NCBI GenBank assembly: GCA_905478165.1
Contig: CAJQHK010000004.1
Location: 91,557 to 129,075, forward strand
Direction of reading: 5' to 3'
Length of the DNA: 37,519 nt
DNA from: an uncultured Rickettsiales bacterium
Lineage (GTDB): Bacteria; Pseudomonadota; Alphaproteobacteria; Rickettsiales; UBA1997
This document shows, piece by piece, positions 18,902-26,572 of the stretch (positions are counted from its first letter, which is position 1; every line of letters starts with the position of its first letter). Both the position numbers and the translations under genes were made by a program. Under the pieces are notes generated by a model. That model saw nothing but the letters and a program-made list of their open reading frames with translations. It did no database searches and was not told the DNA's origin.

Positions 18902-19483
18902 CTAATAAAAAAATTTAAATAAATCAATGCCAGCAATGCCAGTAATATTCAAATTCTGCAATTTCTCAATGTTTTCTGTATTTATTCCTCCTAAGGGGCA
19001 AATTTTGACACCCTCTCCTTCGACTAACTCTCTTAAAACCTCTATTCCAAGTGGTTTTTGCCTCTCATGACTAGTGGTTTTAAAAATTGGCGATAAAAAC
19101 CTAATATCAAAATTTAAATCCTGATATTTTAATATAGATTCCTTACTGTGAAAAGAGCAGGTTACAAAAAAATTTTCCTTAATTTCATCAAAATCCTGTA
19201 AAAAATTATCATAATCAGAAAAATGAACGCTACTAGTAGCAACCTCCTTAGCTAATTTAATATCTTTTCCAATTACCAGCTTAAGATCTTTTTTGTGACA
19301 AATTTTTTGAATTTTACATACTAAATTTAGCCTTCCTACGTAAGTAAGATCATATTCACGAAAAATAACTATGGCTTTTTTTGGGAGTGAAGAGATGACT
19401 TTAATAATATCCACCTTATTCCTATCTGTAAAAAAACAGATATAAAAATTTGGGTCTGGGAATATGGATTTTAGATCATTCAT
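18902..19483 (-). CDS. ThiE/TenI-family TIM-barrel protein (thiamine phosphate synthase-like)
   Basis: A 193-residue protein of the ThiE/TenI fold. Recognisable parts are FREYDL (41-46, matching the family R-x-K/D start), the strand with SVHFSDYD (85-92) where ThiE has GxHxGQxD, FVTCSFHSKESI (106-117) where ThiE has GxSxHs, LSPIFKTTSHE (130-140), PLGIEVLREL (144-153) and the phosphate-binding PLGGINTENIEKL (163-175). The pyrimidine and phosphate-binding motifs are only partly kept, so catalysis is uncertain; a TenI-like or degenerate role is possible. No other thiamine genes are in view. Located between the insertion sequence and pheS, about 105 bases after the pheS stop. Confidence 0.75.
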   Translation of the reverse strand: MNDLKSIFPDPNFYICFFTDRNKVDIIKVISSLPKKAIVIFREYDLTYVGRLNLVCKIQKICHKKDLKLVIGKDIKLAKEVATSSVHFSDYDNFLQDFDEIKENFFVTCSFHSKESILKYQDLNFDIRFLSPIFKTTSHERQKPLGIEVLRELVEGEGVKICPLGGINTENIEKLQNLNITGIAGIDLFKFFY

Positions 19484-19589
19484 TATAAATTACGCGATAA
19501 CAATCTTTAAAATAGTCTCTGAGGGAGTATTTAAAATTATAAGTAACTATATTCTATTATCTTCGCAATAGCATTGATACAAAGATTTT

Positions 19590-20627
19590 TTAAAAACCAA
19601 AATGCTTTAAAAATCGCACATCATTGTCAAAGAACGATCTTAAATCAGTAATGCCATATTTAAGCATAGCTAATCTTTCAATCCCAACGCCAAAAGCAAA
19701 GCCCTGATATTGATCTGGATTAATATCAACATTCTTTAAAACATTTGGATGCACCATGCCACAACCAAGAATTTCTAAAAACTTTTTATCACCTCCAATT
19801 GAAATCAGATTATTTTTTTTCTCATAGCCAATATCTAATTCAGCAGAAGGTTCGGTAAAAGGAAAAAAGCTTGGTCTAAATCTCATCGAAACTTCCTCAA
19901 TTTCAAAAAATTTCTTCAAAAATTCTTCTAAAATCCACTTAAGATGACCCATATTAACATTCTTATCAATCATCATAACCTCCATCTGATGAAACATTGG
20001 CGTATGAGTTTGATCAGAATCACGACGATAAACCTTGCCAATCGTAATCACTGCCAAAGGTGGTTTAGAATTTTGTAATTTACGAATTTGAACTGAAGAA
20101 GTATGAGTGCGAAGAAGTAATTTTTCACCATCATTATCATTAGCATTTAAATAAAAAGTATCCTGCATTTGCCTTGCTGGATGGCTTTTTGGAATATTAA
20201 GGGCTGTAAAATTATGAAAATCATCCTCAATCTCAGGACCAAAAGTAACCTCAAACCCTAAATTGATAAAAATTTCTTCGATTTCTGATATTACCTTGCT
20301 AATTGGATGAATTTTTCCCTTGTTAAATTTTCTAACTGGTAAAGTAACATCAATTTTTTCAGTTTTTAACCTTTCATTAATTTCCTTAAGCTCCAAAACT
20401 TCTTTTTTAATTTGAATTTCTGAAGTGATGTGGTTTTTAAACTGATTAACCTCAGAACCAATTTTCTTCTTCTCCTCAATAGTTAAATCTTTAATATTTT
20501 TCATTAAATTCTTAACCAAACCTTCTTTACCCAAAAACATTAACCTAATATTGTCTAAATCTTGTAAATTTTGGCTATTTAAAATTTTTGAATAAAACTC
20601 CTTCTTAACTTCTTGCAAATTTTGCAT
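19590..20627 (-). CDS. pheS: Phenylalanyl-tRNA synthetase, alpha subunit
   Basis: Catalytic subunit of the alpha2-beta2 enzyme that charges tRNA-Phe. The N-terminal coiled-coil region (about 1-90) is followed by the class II core with HPARQMQDTFYL, the motif 2 segment VYRRDSDQTHTPMFHQ, and motif 3 GFAFGVGIERLAML. 345 residues, normal. The beta subunit gene pheT, usually directly downstream, is not there; the next gene is the ThiE-like one. pheT must lie outside the window. A perfect 15-bp hairpin sits in the leader 47 bases upstream of the ATG. Confidence 0.97.
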   Translation of the reverse strand: MQNLQEVKKEFYSKILNSQNLQDLDNIRLMFLGKEGLVKNLMKNIKDLTIEEKKKIGSEVNQFKNHITSEIQIKKEVLELKEINERLKTEKIDVTLPVRKFNKGKIHPISKVISEIEEIFINLGFEVTFGPEIEDDFHNFTALNIPKSHPARQMQDTFYLNANDNDGEKLLLRTHTSSVQIRKLQNSKPPLAVITIGKVYRRDSDQTHTPMFHQMEVMMIDKNVNMGHLKWILEEFLKKFFEIEEVSMRFRPSFFPFTEPSAELDIGYEKKNNLISIGGDKKFLEILGCGMVHPNVLKNVDINPDQYQGFAFGVGIERLAMLKYGITDLRSFFDNDVRFLKHFGF

Positions 20628-20673
20628 TTATTAATAATAATTTAATGGTTTAGATCACTAGTAAGGTTGTCTT

Positions 20674-20706
20674 ATAGCATTTTCCATTTACAATGGAAAA
20701 TGCTAT
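20674..20706. repeat. Perfect 15-bp hairpin with a 3-base loop upstream of pheS
   Basis: ATAGCATTTTCCATT (20674-20688) and AATGGAAAATGCTAT (20692-20706) are exact reverse complements around the loop TAC. Similarity continues outward imperfectly for a few bases (GTTGTCTT against GTTTGTAA). It lies between the divergent pheS and ABC-2 permease genes. There is no T-run on either side and no Phe-rich leader peptide, so a classical attenuator is not evident. It could be a regulatory RNA structure in the pheS leader, a protein site, or a mobile palindromic repeat. Confidence 0.7.
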
Positions 20707-20804
20707 TACAAACTTCAATCCCAATAATTGGTATTCAAAGCAACCTCTGGTTACTTTAACAAGAATCAGAACTATGAATGATTTAAATATTTTTTTCAAC
20801 CCAA

Positions 20805-21566
20805 ATGATTAATTATTACGGTACATTAACCTTAACTAAAAAAGAAGTCTTCCGATTTCTTAAGGTTTATCATCAAACAATTTTATCGCCAATCATCAAT
20901 TCCCTGTTGCTTTTGGCAGTTTTTTCTATCTCAGTTGGTAATAAAATTCAAATTGGTAATTTAGATTTTCAAATTTTTATGGCCTCTGGCCTAATTATTA
21001 TGACCGCCATGCAAAATGCTTTTGCTAATAGCTCCTCCTCCCTTGTTATGGGTAAGGTTTTGGGTCACATTGTTGATTACCTAATCCCGCCACTTGGTGC
21101 TCTTGAAATTATTTTAGCCTTTACTATCGGCTCGGTTTTAAGAGGAATTATGGTTGGAATTGTAGCTTATGTAGCAATTTGGTTTTTCTTAGATATCGGA
21201 ATTTACAACTTCTTTTATATCGCCTTTTGCCTAATATTTGGCTCAATATTCTTAGGTTTACTTGGTATTTTATGCGGAATTTTATCAGACAGTTTTGATC
21301 ACATGTCCGCCATCACTAGCTACCTCATTACGCCATTAACATTTTTATCTGGAACATTCTATTCTACCAAAAACCTACCCGAGACTCTGGAAAAATTAGC
21401 TCATTACAATCCATTTTTTTATATAATTGACGGTTTCAGGTACGGCATTACGGGCTATCATGATAGTAACTTAATAATTGGAATCTTTGTTATTTTAGGA
21501 GTTAATATTTTATTATTTTCCTTAAATTATAAATTACTTAAAACAGGTTATAGAATTAAAAATTGA
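20805..21566 (+). CDS. ABC-2 type transporter permease
   Basis: A 253-residue inner-membrane permease of the ABC-2 export family (YadH/NodJ-like). After a cytosolic N-terminus with KKEVFRFLKVYHQTILSPI, the typical entry helix of ABC-2 permeases, six hydrophobic segments follow, including the ITPLTFLSGTFYSTKNLPETL loop (signature region, split here around residues 180-203) and NPFFYIIDGFRYGITG. Such permeases export polysaccharides, lipids or drugs with a separate ATPase. Here the next gene is a ZnuC-like ATPase whose ATG overlaps this stop by one base (TGATG), so the pair is translationally coupled; whether they also pair as proteins is not known. Confidence 0.9.
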   Translation: MINYYGTLTLTKKEVFRFLKVYHQTILSPIINSLLLLAVFSISVGNKIQIGNLDFQIFMASGLIIMTAMQNAFANSSSSLVMGKVLGHIVDYLIPPLGALEIILAFTIGSVLRGIMVGIVAYVAIWFFLDIGIYNFFYIAFCLIFGSIFLGLLGILCGILSDSFDHMSAITSYLITPLTFLSGTFYSTKNLPETLEKLAHYNPFFYIIDGFRYGITGYHDSNLIIGIFVILGVNILLFSLNYKLLKTGYRIKN

Positions 21567-22279
21567 TGACAAATCTAATTTCATTAACAAATATTAACCT
21601 AAAATTTGCTAATAAAAATATCTTAGAAAATATTGATATTGATATTAAAAAAGATGATTTTATTACCGTAATTGGACCTAATGGGTCCGGAAAAAGTACT
21701 CTAATTAAAATTATTATTGGCTCATTAAAACCAGATTCTGGCAATATTAAGAGGAGTAAAAATCTAAAAATTGCCTATGTGCCACAAAAAATGGAAATCA
21801 ACAAAACCATTCCTATTAATACTCAATATTTTTTAAAATTAAACCAAAAAATAGATCAAAAACTATTCGATAAAATTATCAATGATTTAAAAATCACTGA
21901 CTTTTTAAACACTTCACTTTCCGAGCTTTCCGGAGGTGAAAAACAAAGAATTCTACTTGCAAAAGCACTTCTATCACAGCCAAACCTATTAATTCTCGAT
22001 GAGCCAGCACAAAATTTAGATATTTCTGGTCAGCTAGAATTTTACAATTACATTAATGAATTACATAGGGAGCAAAAAATAAGCATCTTAATGATCTCTC
22101 ATGACTTACACATCGTCATGTCTTCAAGTAAAAAGGTAATCTGCCTGCACCATCATATTTGTTGTCAGGGAGAACCTAAAATCATTGCACAAAATCCAGA
22201 TTTTAAAGAGATTTTTGGCGATGACATGAATAAATTAATATCAATATATAATCATTATCACGATCACCACCATGGATGA
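21566..22279 (+). CDS. znuC: Metal ABC transporter ATP-binding protein, ZnuC-like
   Basis: ATPase of an ABC importer, about 237 residues from the ATG at 21566. Walker A is GPNGSGKSTL, the Q-loop VPQKME, the ABC signature LSGGEKQRILLAKALL, Walker B LLILDEPAQNLD and the H-loop MISHDLHIV. The C-terminus is His-rich (ending NHYHDHHHG), as in ZnuC proteins, and CLHHHICCQGEP is a ZnuC-type stretch. The permease gene follows with an 8-base overlap. The solute-binding protein ZnuA is not in the window. Zinc is the likely substrate by family; manganese is the alternative. Confidence 0.9.
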   Translation: MTNLISLTNINLKFANKNILENIDIDIKKDDFITVIGPNGSGKSTLIKIIIGSLKPDSGNIKRSKNLKIAYVPQKMEINKTIPINTQYFLKLNQKIDQKLFDKIINDLKITDFLNTSLSELSGGEKQRILLAKALLSQPNLLILDEPAQNLDISGQLEFYNYINELHREQKISILMISHDLHIVMSSSKKVICLHHHICCQGEPKIIAQNPDFKEIFGDDMNKLISIYNHYHDHHHG

Positions 22280-23066
22280 ATTTATTATTAAAATTATTAT
22301 CGCCGCAATTGGAATTAGCCTAATAACCTCTGTTCTAGGATGTTTTGTTATTTGGAAAAAGATGGCCTATTTCGGAGATTCTTTAGCTCATGCATCCTTA
22401 CTTGGCGTTGCTATTGGAATTTTATTTTCCATTGACATCAATCTGATGATTTTAGCAGTTACGATATGTTTTGCTTTAATTTTAGGATTCCTGCAAAATA
22501 GAAATTTTTTATCAAACGATGCTCTACTTGGTATCCTAGCTCATGGCGGGATTTCCCTAGCTATGATTGTAATAAGCTTTTCTGATAATGCTGATATTGA
22601 CTTAGAAGGCTTTCTATTTGGTAGCCTATTATCTATCGAGAATAAAGATATTTTATTAATTTATCTAGCTTTAATCATTATCTATCCAATTATTTTTCTT
22701 AATTGGCAAAAATTGATTCTACTAACATTAAACTCTGATATTGCTTGTTCAATGGGCATAAATCCAGCAAAATACCGCATTATTTTTACTATCTTAATAG
22801 CCGTTACCATTACTATTACTGTTAAAATTACGGGTGTTTTATTAGTTACTTCGCTTTTAATTATTCCGGCATCAATTTCTAGAATCATTAGTAAATCACC
22901 AAATCAAATGCTTCTATTTTCTACCATAATTAGCGTTTTTTCTAGTATTTTAGGATCCATCCTATCTTATCAATTTGATCTAATCTTAGGTCCAGTAATT
23001 ATCACAATTGCCATTGCTATTTTTAGCTTGGTGGTAATCGGAAGAACTTTCGGGTTATCTCGATAA
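22272..23066 (+). CDS. znuB: Metal ABC transporter permease, ZnuB-like
   Basis: A 264-residue ABC-3 family permease with about eight membrane segments. The family landmarks are CFVIWKKMAYFGDSLAHASLLGVAIG (split about 24-49; GDSLAHASL is the signature), LAHGGISLAM, and the coupling-helix region DIACSMGINPAKYR. It completes the ZnuC-type importer. Intact and of normal length. The region after it (23067-23225) has no convincing gene; it holds a weak CTTTCGG/CCGAAAG inverted repeat and a small CTCAAA-c-TTTGAG palindrome. Confidence 0.92.
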   Translation: MDEFIIKIIIAAIGISLITSVLGCFVIWKKMAYFGDSLAHASLLGVAIGILFSIDINLMILAVTICFALILGFLQNRNFLSNDALLGILAHGGISLAMIVISFSDNADIDLEGFLFGSLLSIENKDILLIYLALIIIYPIIFLNWQKLILLTLNSDIACSMGINPAKYRIIFTILIAVTITITVKITGVLLVTSLLIIPASISRIISKSPNQMLLFSTIISVFSSILGSILSYQFDLILGPVIITIAIAIFSLVVIGRTFGLSR

Positions 23067-23225
23067 AGATGTCACCGAAAGAGTAAAAAAGATATAACAA
23101 ACCAACTCAAACTTTGAGGTAATAGGAAATAGTTCCCGTCAGCACAAAAGAACCTACACATGAAAAAACACCCCTACAACAAAACTCAAGCAACCTACTC
23201 AGGATTGCGTTAATTATACAAAGTA

Positions 23226-24089
23226 ATGAACATAGAAAGAAACATAATTTTAATTTTTGGACCAACAGCAAGCGGCAAATCTTCACTGGCGTTAAAATTA
23301 GCCAAAGAAAATAATGGCGTTATTTTTAATGCTGATTCTATGCAAATCTATAAAGAATTACCTACTCTTTCATCACAGCCGACCTCTTGTGAACAAAAAA
23401 TTATTCCACATTTTTTATATGGATTTTTAAATTATCAACAAGATTTTTCGGTTGCAAAATGGTTAGAAATTATTGTACCAAAAATTAAAGAAGAAATTAA
23501 AAAAGGTAAAAAATGTTTTATTGTCGGAGGAACTGGCCTTTATTTTTCCAGCCTTTATCATGGTATTAACAAAATGCCAAAAATTTCAAAAGAGATAAAG
23601 CAAGAAATGCGCGATCTTTATGAAGAGATCGGTCATGAGAAATTTATTAAATTTTTAAAAAATTTGGGTGATAATGACATTAAAAACATTGACTCCCAAA
23701 GATTGATCAGGAGAGCGGAAATTTTAAAGACAACTAATAAAAATTTAACATTTTGGCAAAATCAACAGAAAGACATTTTTTTTGAAAAAGATCAAATGCA
23801 AATAATTAAATTACTACCAGAAAGAAAAGAACTTTATCAAAAATGTAATGAAAGATTTCAACATATTTTTAAAAATGGGGCAATAAATGAAGTAAAAAAT
23901 TTAGAACAACTAAACCCAGATCCAAAAAATTTAATTACTAAAACCATTGGATATAAAGAAATAAATTGCTATCTTAATGGCAGATTAACCCAAGAAGAAG
24001 TTCTTGAGATTGCAACTAAAAAAATTAGAAATTACGCTAAAAGACAAATAACTTGGTTTAAAAATCAATTTCCAAATAATGAAAATTAA
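23226..24089 (+). CDS. miaA: tRNA dimethylallyltransferase
   Basis: Transfers a dimethylallyl group to N6 of A37 in tRNAs reading UNN codons. The P-loop is FGPTASGKSSLAL (about 10-22), followed by NADSMQIYKELPTLSSQP, FIVGGTGLYFSSL, the TIGYKEINCYL segment and the C-terminal YAKRQITWFKNQF that contacts tRNA. 287 residues, complete. The next gene, an alpha/beta hydrolase, begins 11 bases before the miaA stop, so translation is probably coupled. Confidence 0.96.
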   Translation: MNIERNIILIFGPTASGKSSLALKLAKENNGVIFNADSMQIYKELPTLSSQPTSCEQKIIPHFLYGFLNYQQDFSVAKWLEIIVPKIKEEIKKGKKCFIVGGTGLYFSSLYHGINKMPKISKEIKQEMRDLYEEIGHEKFIKFLKNLGDNDIKNIDSQRLIRRAEILKTTNKNLTFWQNQQKDIFFEKDQMQIIKLLPERKELYQKCNERFQHIFKNGAINEVKNLEQLNPDPKNLITKTIGYKEINCYLNGRLTQEEVLEIATKKIRNYAKRQITWFKNQFPNNEN

Positions 24090-24876
24090 CAACATTAAAC
24101 AAAGATTAAAAAAATCAATCCTTGCCATGATAATCTATTGGCTACTTTTTTCTATCATTTTGTATTTTGCTGCCAATTGGATTATTTTTAAACCTTCAAA
24201 AGATGGTATTGATATTTCAAAAATTGCAGAAATTTCTAAAAATTATGAAATCAAGGAAATTTACAAGAAAGATGGAAAGACATTAAAAGCATTTTTTATT
24301 CCACAAAAAAGCAATAAAATTTTTGTCTATTTTCATGGTAACGCTGGTGCCAATATTCACATTGTAATTGATAAATTCTTCAAAAAAACTAATTTAAATA
24401 TTTTGGCCCCAACCTATATAGGCTATAAACCATCAAATGGAAAACCTTCCGAAGAGAATTTTTATTTATCGGCTGACAAAGTTATGGAATATTTATTGCA
24501 AAATGGCTGGAAGGAAGAAAATATTATTATCATGGGAAGTAGTCTTGGAGGAGCTGCAGCAACTTATATTGCTTCAAAATATCCAAAACTAAACCGCACC
24601 ATCATTGTTAATAGTTTTGACTCAATTCACTCAATGTGCCAAGAGCAATATTATATCTTCTGTATTTTTGCCAAAAACATTATCAACTCCTCTAAATATG
24701 CCAAAAATATTGAGGGAAAAATATTTCAATTTCATTCGATATATGATGAAACGGTACCTTATAAATTAGGAAAAAAATTATTTTCTAACATAAAAAGTAA
24801 AGATAAGGAATTTACTAATTTAAATGGCACTCATAATGATTTTTCGTTAGATAAAATTATTAAAAAAGCTATCTAA
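24079..24876 (+). CDS. Membrane-anchored alpha/beta hydrolase
   Basis: A 265-residue serine hydrolase of the BEM46/ABHD13-like group. An N-terminal membrane anchor spans about residues 14-34 (ILAMIIYWLLFSIILYFAAN). The oxyanion segment is VYFHGNAGAN, the nucleophile elbow is MGSSLGGAAA (Ser in GSSLG), the acid loop is HSIYDETVPY and the His is in NGTHNDF. The full triad is thus present. The physiological ester or amide substrate is unknown. It is the last gene of the block that begins with the ABC-2 permease and overlaps miaA by 11 bases. Confidence 0.88.
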   Translation: MKINNIKQRLKKSILAMIIYWLLFSIILYFAANWIIFKPSKDGIDISKIAEISKNYEIKEIYKKDGKTLKAFFIPQKSNKIFVYFHGNAGANIHIVIDKFFKKTNLNILAPTYIGYKPSNGKPSEENFYLSADKVMEYLLQNGWKEENIIIMGSSLGGAAATYIASKYPKLNRTIIVNSFDSIHSMCQEQYYIFCIFAKNIINSSKYAKNIEGKIFQFHSIYDETVPYKLGKKLFSNIKSKDKEFTNLNGTHNDFSLDKIIKKAI

Positions 24877-24891
24877 TATCAAAATCTACAG

Positions 24892-25307
24892 ATGAAACTT
24901 ACCTCAATGAAAGAAAAAATTTTAAATAAATTATCTGATATCGGAGATAAATTAATCTCACTCAGTACAAATACCAATACAGTAATATTTAATTATTCAA
25001 ATTGCTATCTAGGAAGTAATACCAATTCCCACCTTTAAAGAAGTTTTTTTCGAAATATTTTAAAGATGGGAGCTGGTATAATATAACGGGAAAAATAATA
25101 AAAGAATCATTTGGATTGGTTCATCAGACAATTCGTGGTATGGATGATTTAATGAAGTATTTTCTTACAAAAGTACAAAATATAGGAGATAATGCTGTAA
25201 TAAATCTTCGATATCAAGCGGGATCTTATGAGGAAAATGGCTCTAAATGGTATAAATCATATATGTTGATTTATGGTGAAGCGGTTTTAATTGAAAATAT
25301 TATTTAA
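24892..25307 (+). pseudogene. Decayed YbjQ/UPF0145-like heavy-metal-binding-domain gene
   Basis: From 25020 to 25307 one frame is open and its C-terminal part, GMDDLMKYFLTKVQNIGDN then AVINLRYQAG and MLIYGEAVLIE, follows the YbjQ/UPF0145 pattern (helix, GANAVIxxRF, then ATGTAV-like strand). It has no good start, the earliest usable codon being a TTG at 25116. A different frame from the ATG at 24892 encodes about 48 residues (MKLTSMKEKILNKLSD...) and stops at the inverted repeat at 25019-25079. The simplest reading is one gene split by a frameshift at that repeat. An alternative is an unrelated short peptide gene followed by a fragment. Probably non-functional. Confidence 0.5.
25019..25079. 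repeat. 21-bp imperfect inverted repeat at the break in the YbjQ-like gene
   Basis: Bases 25019-25039 and 25059-25079 pair along 21 positions with three non-Watson-Crick positions, one of them G-T. The loop is 19 bases and contains a TTTCGAAA palindrome. Key blocks are CCCACCTTTAAA and TTTAAAGATGGG. It coincides with the change of reading frame, as if an inserted palindromic element disrupted the gene. No T-run follows, so it is not a standard terminator. Confidence 0.6.
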
Positions 25308-25316
25308 AACTGTTAA

Positions 25317-25406
25317 ATAATTTTACTAGAGGTTCGTCTTAAAAAACCTACCAATGTAACCTTAGAAGAATTATCCTATAAAGAATTTGTTATTTTATTT
25401 TTATGA
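25317..25406 (+). other. Possible gene remnant ending in ATGA overlap with the GS-like gene
   Basis: A short open stretch encodes about 29 residues including LEVRLKKPTNVTLEELSYKE and ends with a TGA that overlaps the ATG at 25403. The amino acids look coding-like, but there is no start codon and I recognise no family. It may be the tail of a lost gene that used to be coupled to the next one. Support is weak. Confidence 0.2.
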
Positions 25407-26203
25407 ACAATCTTGAAAAACTACTACAGACCCTTAAAAATCTTGATTTAATTGCGATAATTGGTCTTGAGTGGGAATTTTATCTTTTAGAGAAAAAGCA
25501 ACTATTATCTGAAGAAAAATTAAAGATTTTCTTTCAAAAATTCCTAATTTCTGCCAAAAATCAAAATATTGACACTCTCAAGATTGAAAAAGAACAGGGA
25601 AAGGGGCAGATTGAAATTAAAACCAACCCATATTTAGATATTCCAAAACTTTGTCGAGACTTTCTTTTAATTAAAAAAATAGTTAGAAAAATTTCTTTTG
25701 AAATGAATTTGGAAGCAGATTTTACTGCCCAAAAATATAATGATGATTGCGGTAGTTCATTACAAATTAACCTTAATTTTCTTGATAAAAATAATAAAAA
25801 TTTATTTAACGGCTCATCGGATGATGAAAGTAAGTTATTACTATATTCAATTGCTGGCATTTTAGAGTGTACGCCAAAATTTTTAGAAAATTACATCTCT
25901 TCAAAAGAAGATTTAATTAGATTTGATAAGGATGTAAATATAAAGCTCCATAAATCAGGAAATTATACGGCACCAACAAATCTTTCTTGGGGCTACGATA
26001 ATCGTACTACAGCAATTAGGGTGATTGGTAAAAATGATAATCGAAGATTGGAATTTCGCGTCCCATCTTCAAATTCTTATATTTTTAAAGTGGTCGAGTC
26101 TTTGCTTGAATCTGTCTTGAGTGGAGTAGCAAAAAAAGCATTGCCACAGAAGGCTATCTATGGTAATGCTTTTGAGAGTGACGTAAGTAACTTATATAAT
26201 TAA
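25403..26203 (+). CDS. Short glutamine-synthetase-fold protein lacking the N-terminal domain
   Basis: A 266-residue protein that aligns with the catalytic domain of glutamine synthetase and related glutamate-amine ligases. Counterparts of the metal and substrate residues are Glu23 and Glu25 (GLEWEFYLL), Glu64 and Glu71 (EKEQGKGQIEI), Arg201 and Arg206 (WGYDNRTTAIRV), and Glu217 and Arg219 (RRLEFRVP). The segment that normally reads GSGMHxH is GSSLQINLNF (117-126), so the conserved His is Gln121. The beta-grasp domain that completes the neighbouring subunit's active site is missing and the protein is about 180 residues short. It may be a distinct ligase type or a domain kept for another purpose. 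It converges with the Bor-like gene with a four-base overlap. Confidence 0.75.
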   Translation: MNNLEKLLQTLKNLDLIAIIGLEWEFYLLEKKQLLSEEKLKIFFQKFLISAKNQNIDTLKIEKEQGKGQIEIKTNPYLDIPKLCRDFLLIKKIVRKISFEMNLEADFTAQKYNDDCGSSLQINLNFLDKNNKNLFNGSSDDESKLLLYSIAGILECTPKFLENYISSKEDLIRFDKDVNIKLHKSGNYTAPTNLSWGYDNRTTAIRVIGKNDNRRLEFRVPSSNSYIFKVVESLLESVLSGVAKKALPQKAIYGNAFESDVSNLYN

Positions 26204-26508
26204 TCTTTTTTACAATAAACATTTTCTGTTCTAGGGGTGTATATGCCATAAGTAATAATAGCCAACAAAACATCCGTAAAACTTTGCTTAACCTCAACAA
26301 AATTAACACCATTTGATCTTTTACATAATTCAGAAGCATTACTGTAAGATGTCTGACCTACACCCCCAACAAAAAAATGACTCTTTTCTGAATAATGAGG
26401 ATTAGATTTCGGATACTGTCTAGCATTATTATTATCAACATTAAATCTTTGAGTGGCACAAGATGAAAATAAAAAAAGAACAGATATCAATAATAATATT
26501 TTTTTCAT
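26200..26508 (-). CDS. Bor-like lipoprotein (lambda Bor family)
   Basis: A 102-residue lipoprotein. The signal peptide MKKILLLISVLFLFSSC ends in a lipobox with Cys17 as the lipidation site. The mature part carries the features of the phage lambda Bor family: SHFFVGGVGQ, a conserved Cys in ELCKRS, QSFTDVLLAIITYGIYTP and a final VYCKKD. Bor is an outer-membrane lipoprotein that raises serum resistance in lysogenic E. coli; here the role is unknown. No other phage genes are nearby. It lies 64 bases downstream of the M16 protease on the same strand. Confidence 0.85.
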   Translation of the reverse strand: MKKILLLISVLFLFSSCATQRFNVDNNNARQYPKSNPHYSEKSHFFVGGVGQTSYSNASELCKRSNGVNFVEVKQSFTDVLLAIITYGIYTPRTENVYCKKD

Positions 26509-26572
26509 AATTTTAGTATAAATTTAATAGTAAATAATGTTTTAATTTAGTTTACAAATCTATTGAATCAAG

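Noticed and set aside
20628-20804. T-box or Phe leader-peptide attenuator for pheS
   Set aside because: No Phe-rich short frame, no T-box sequence and no terminator T-run were found around the hairpin.
23047-23081. CTTTCGG/CCGAAAG inverted repeat after znuB
   Set aside because: Only seven pairs with a 21-base loop and no T-run; too weak to call a terminator.
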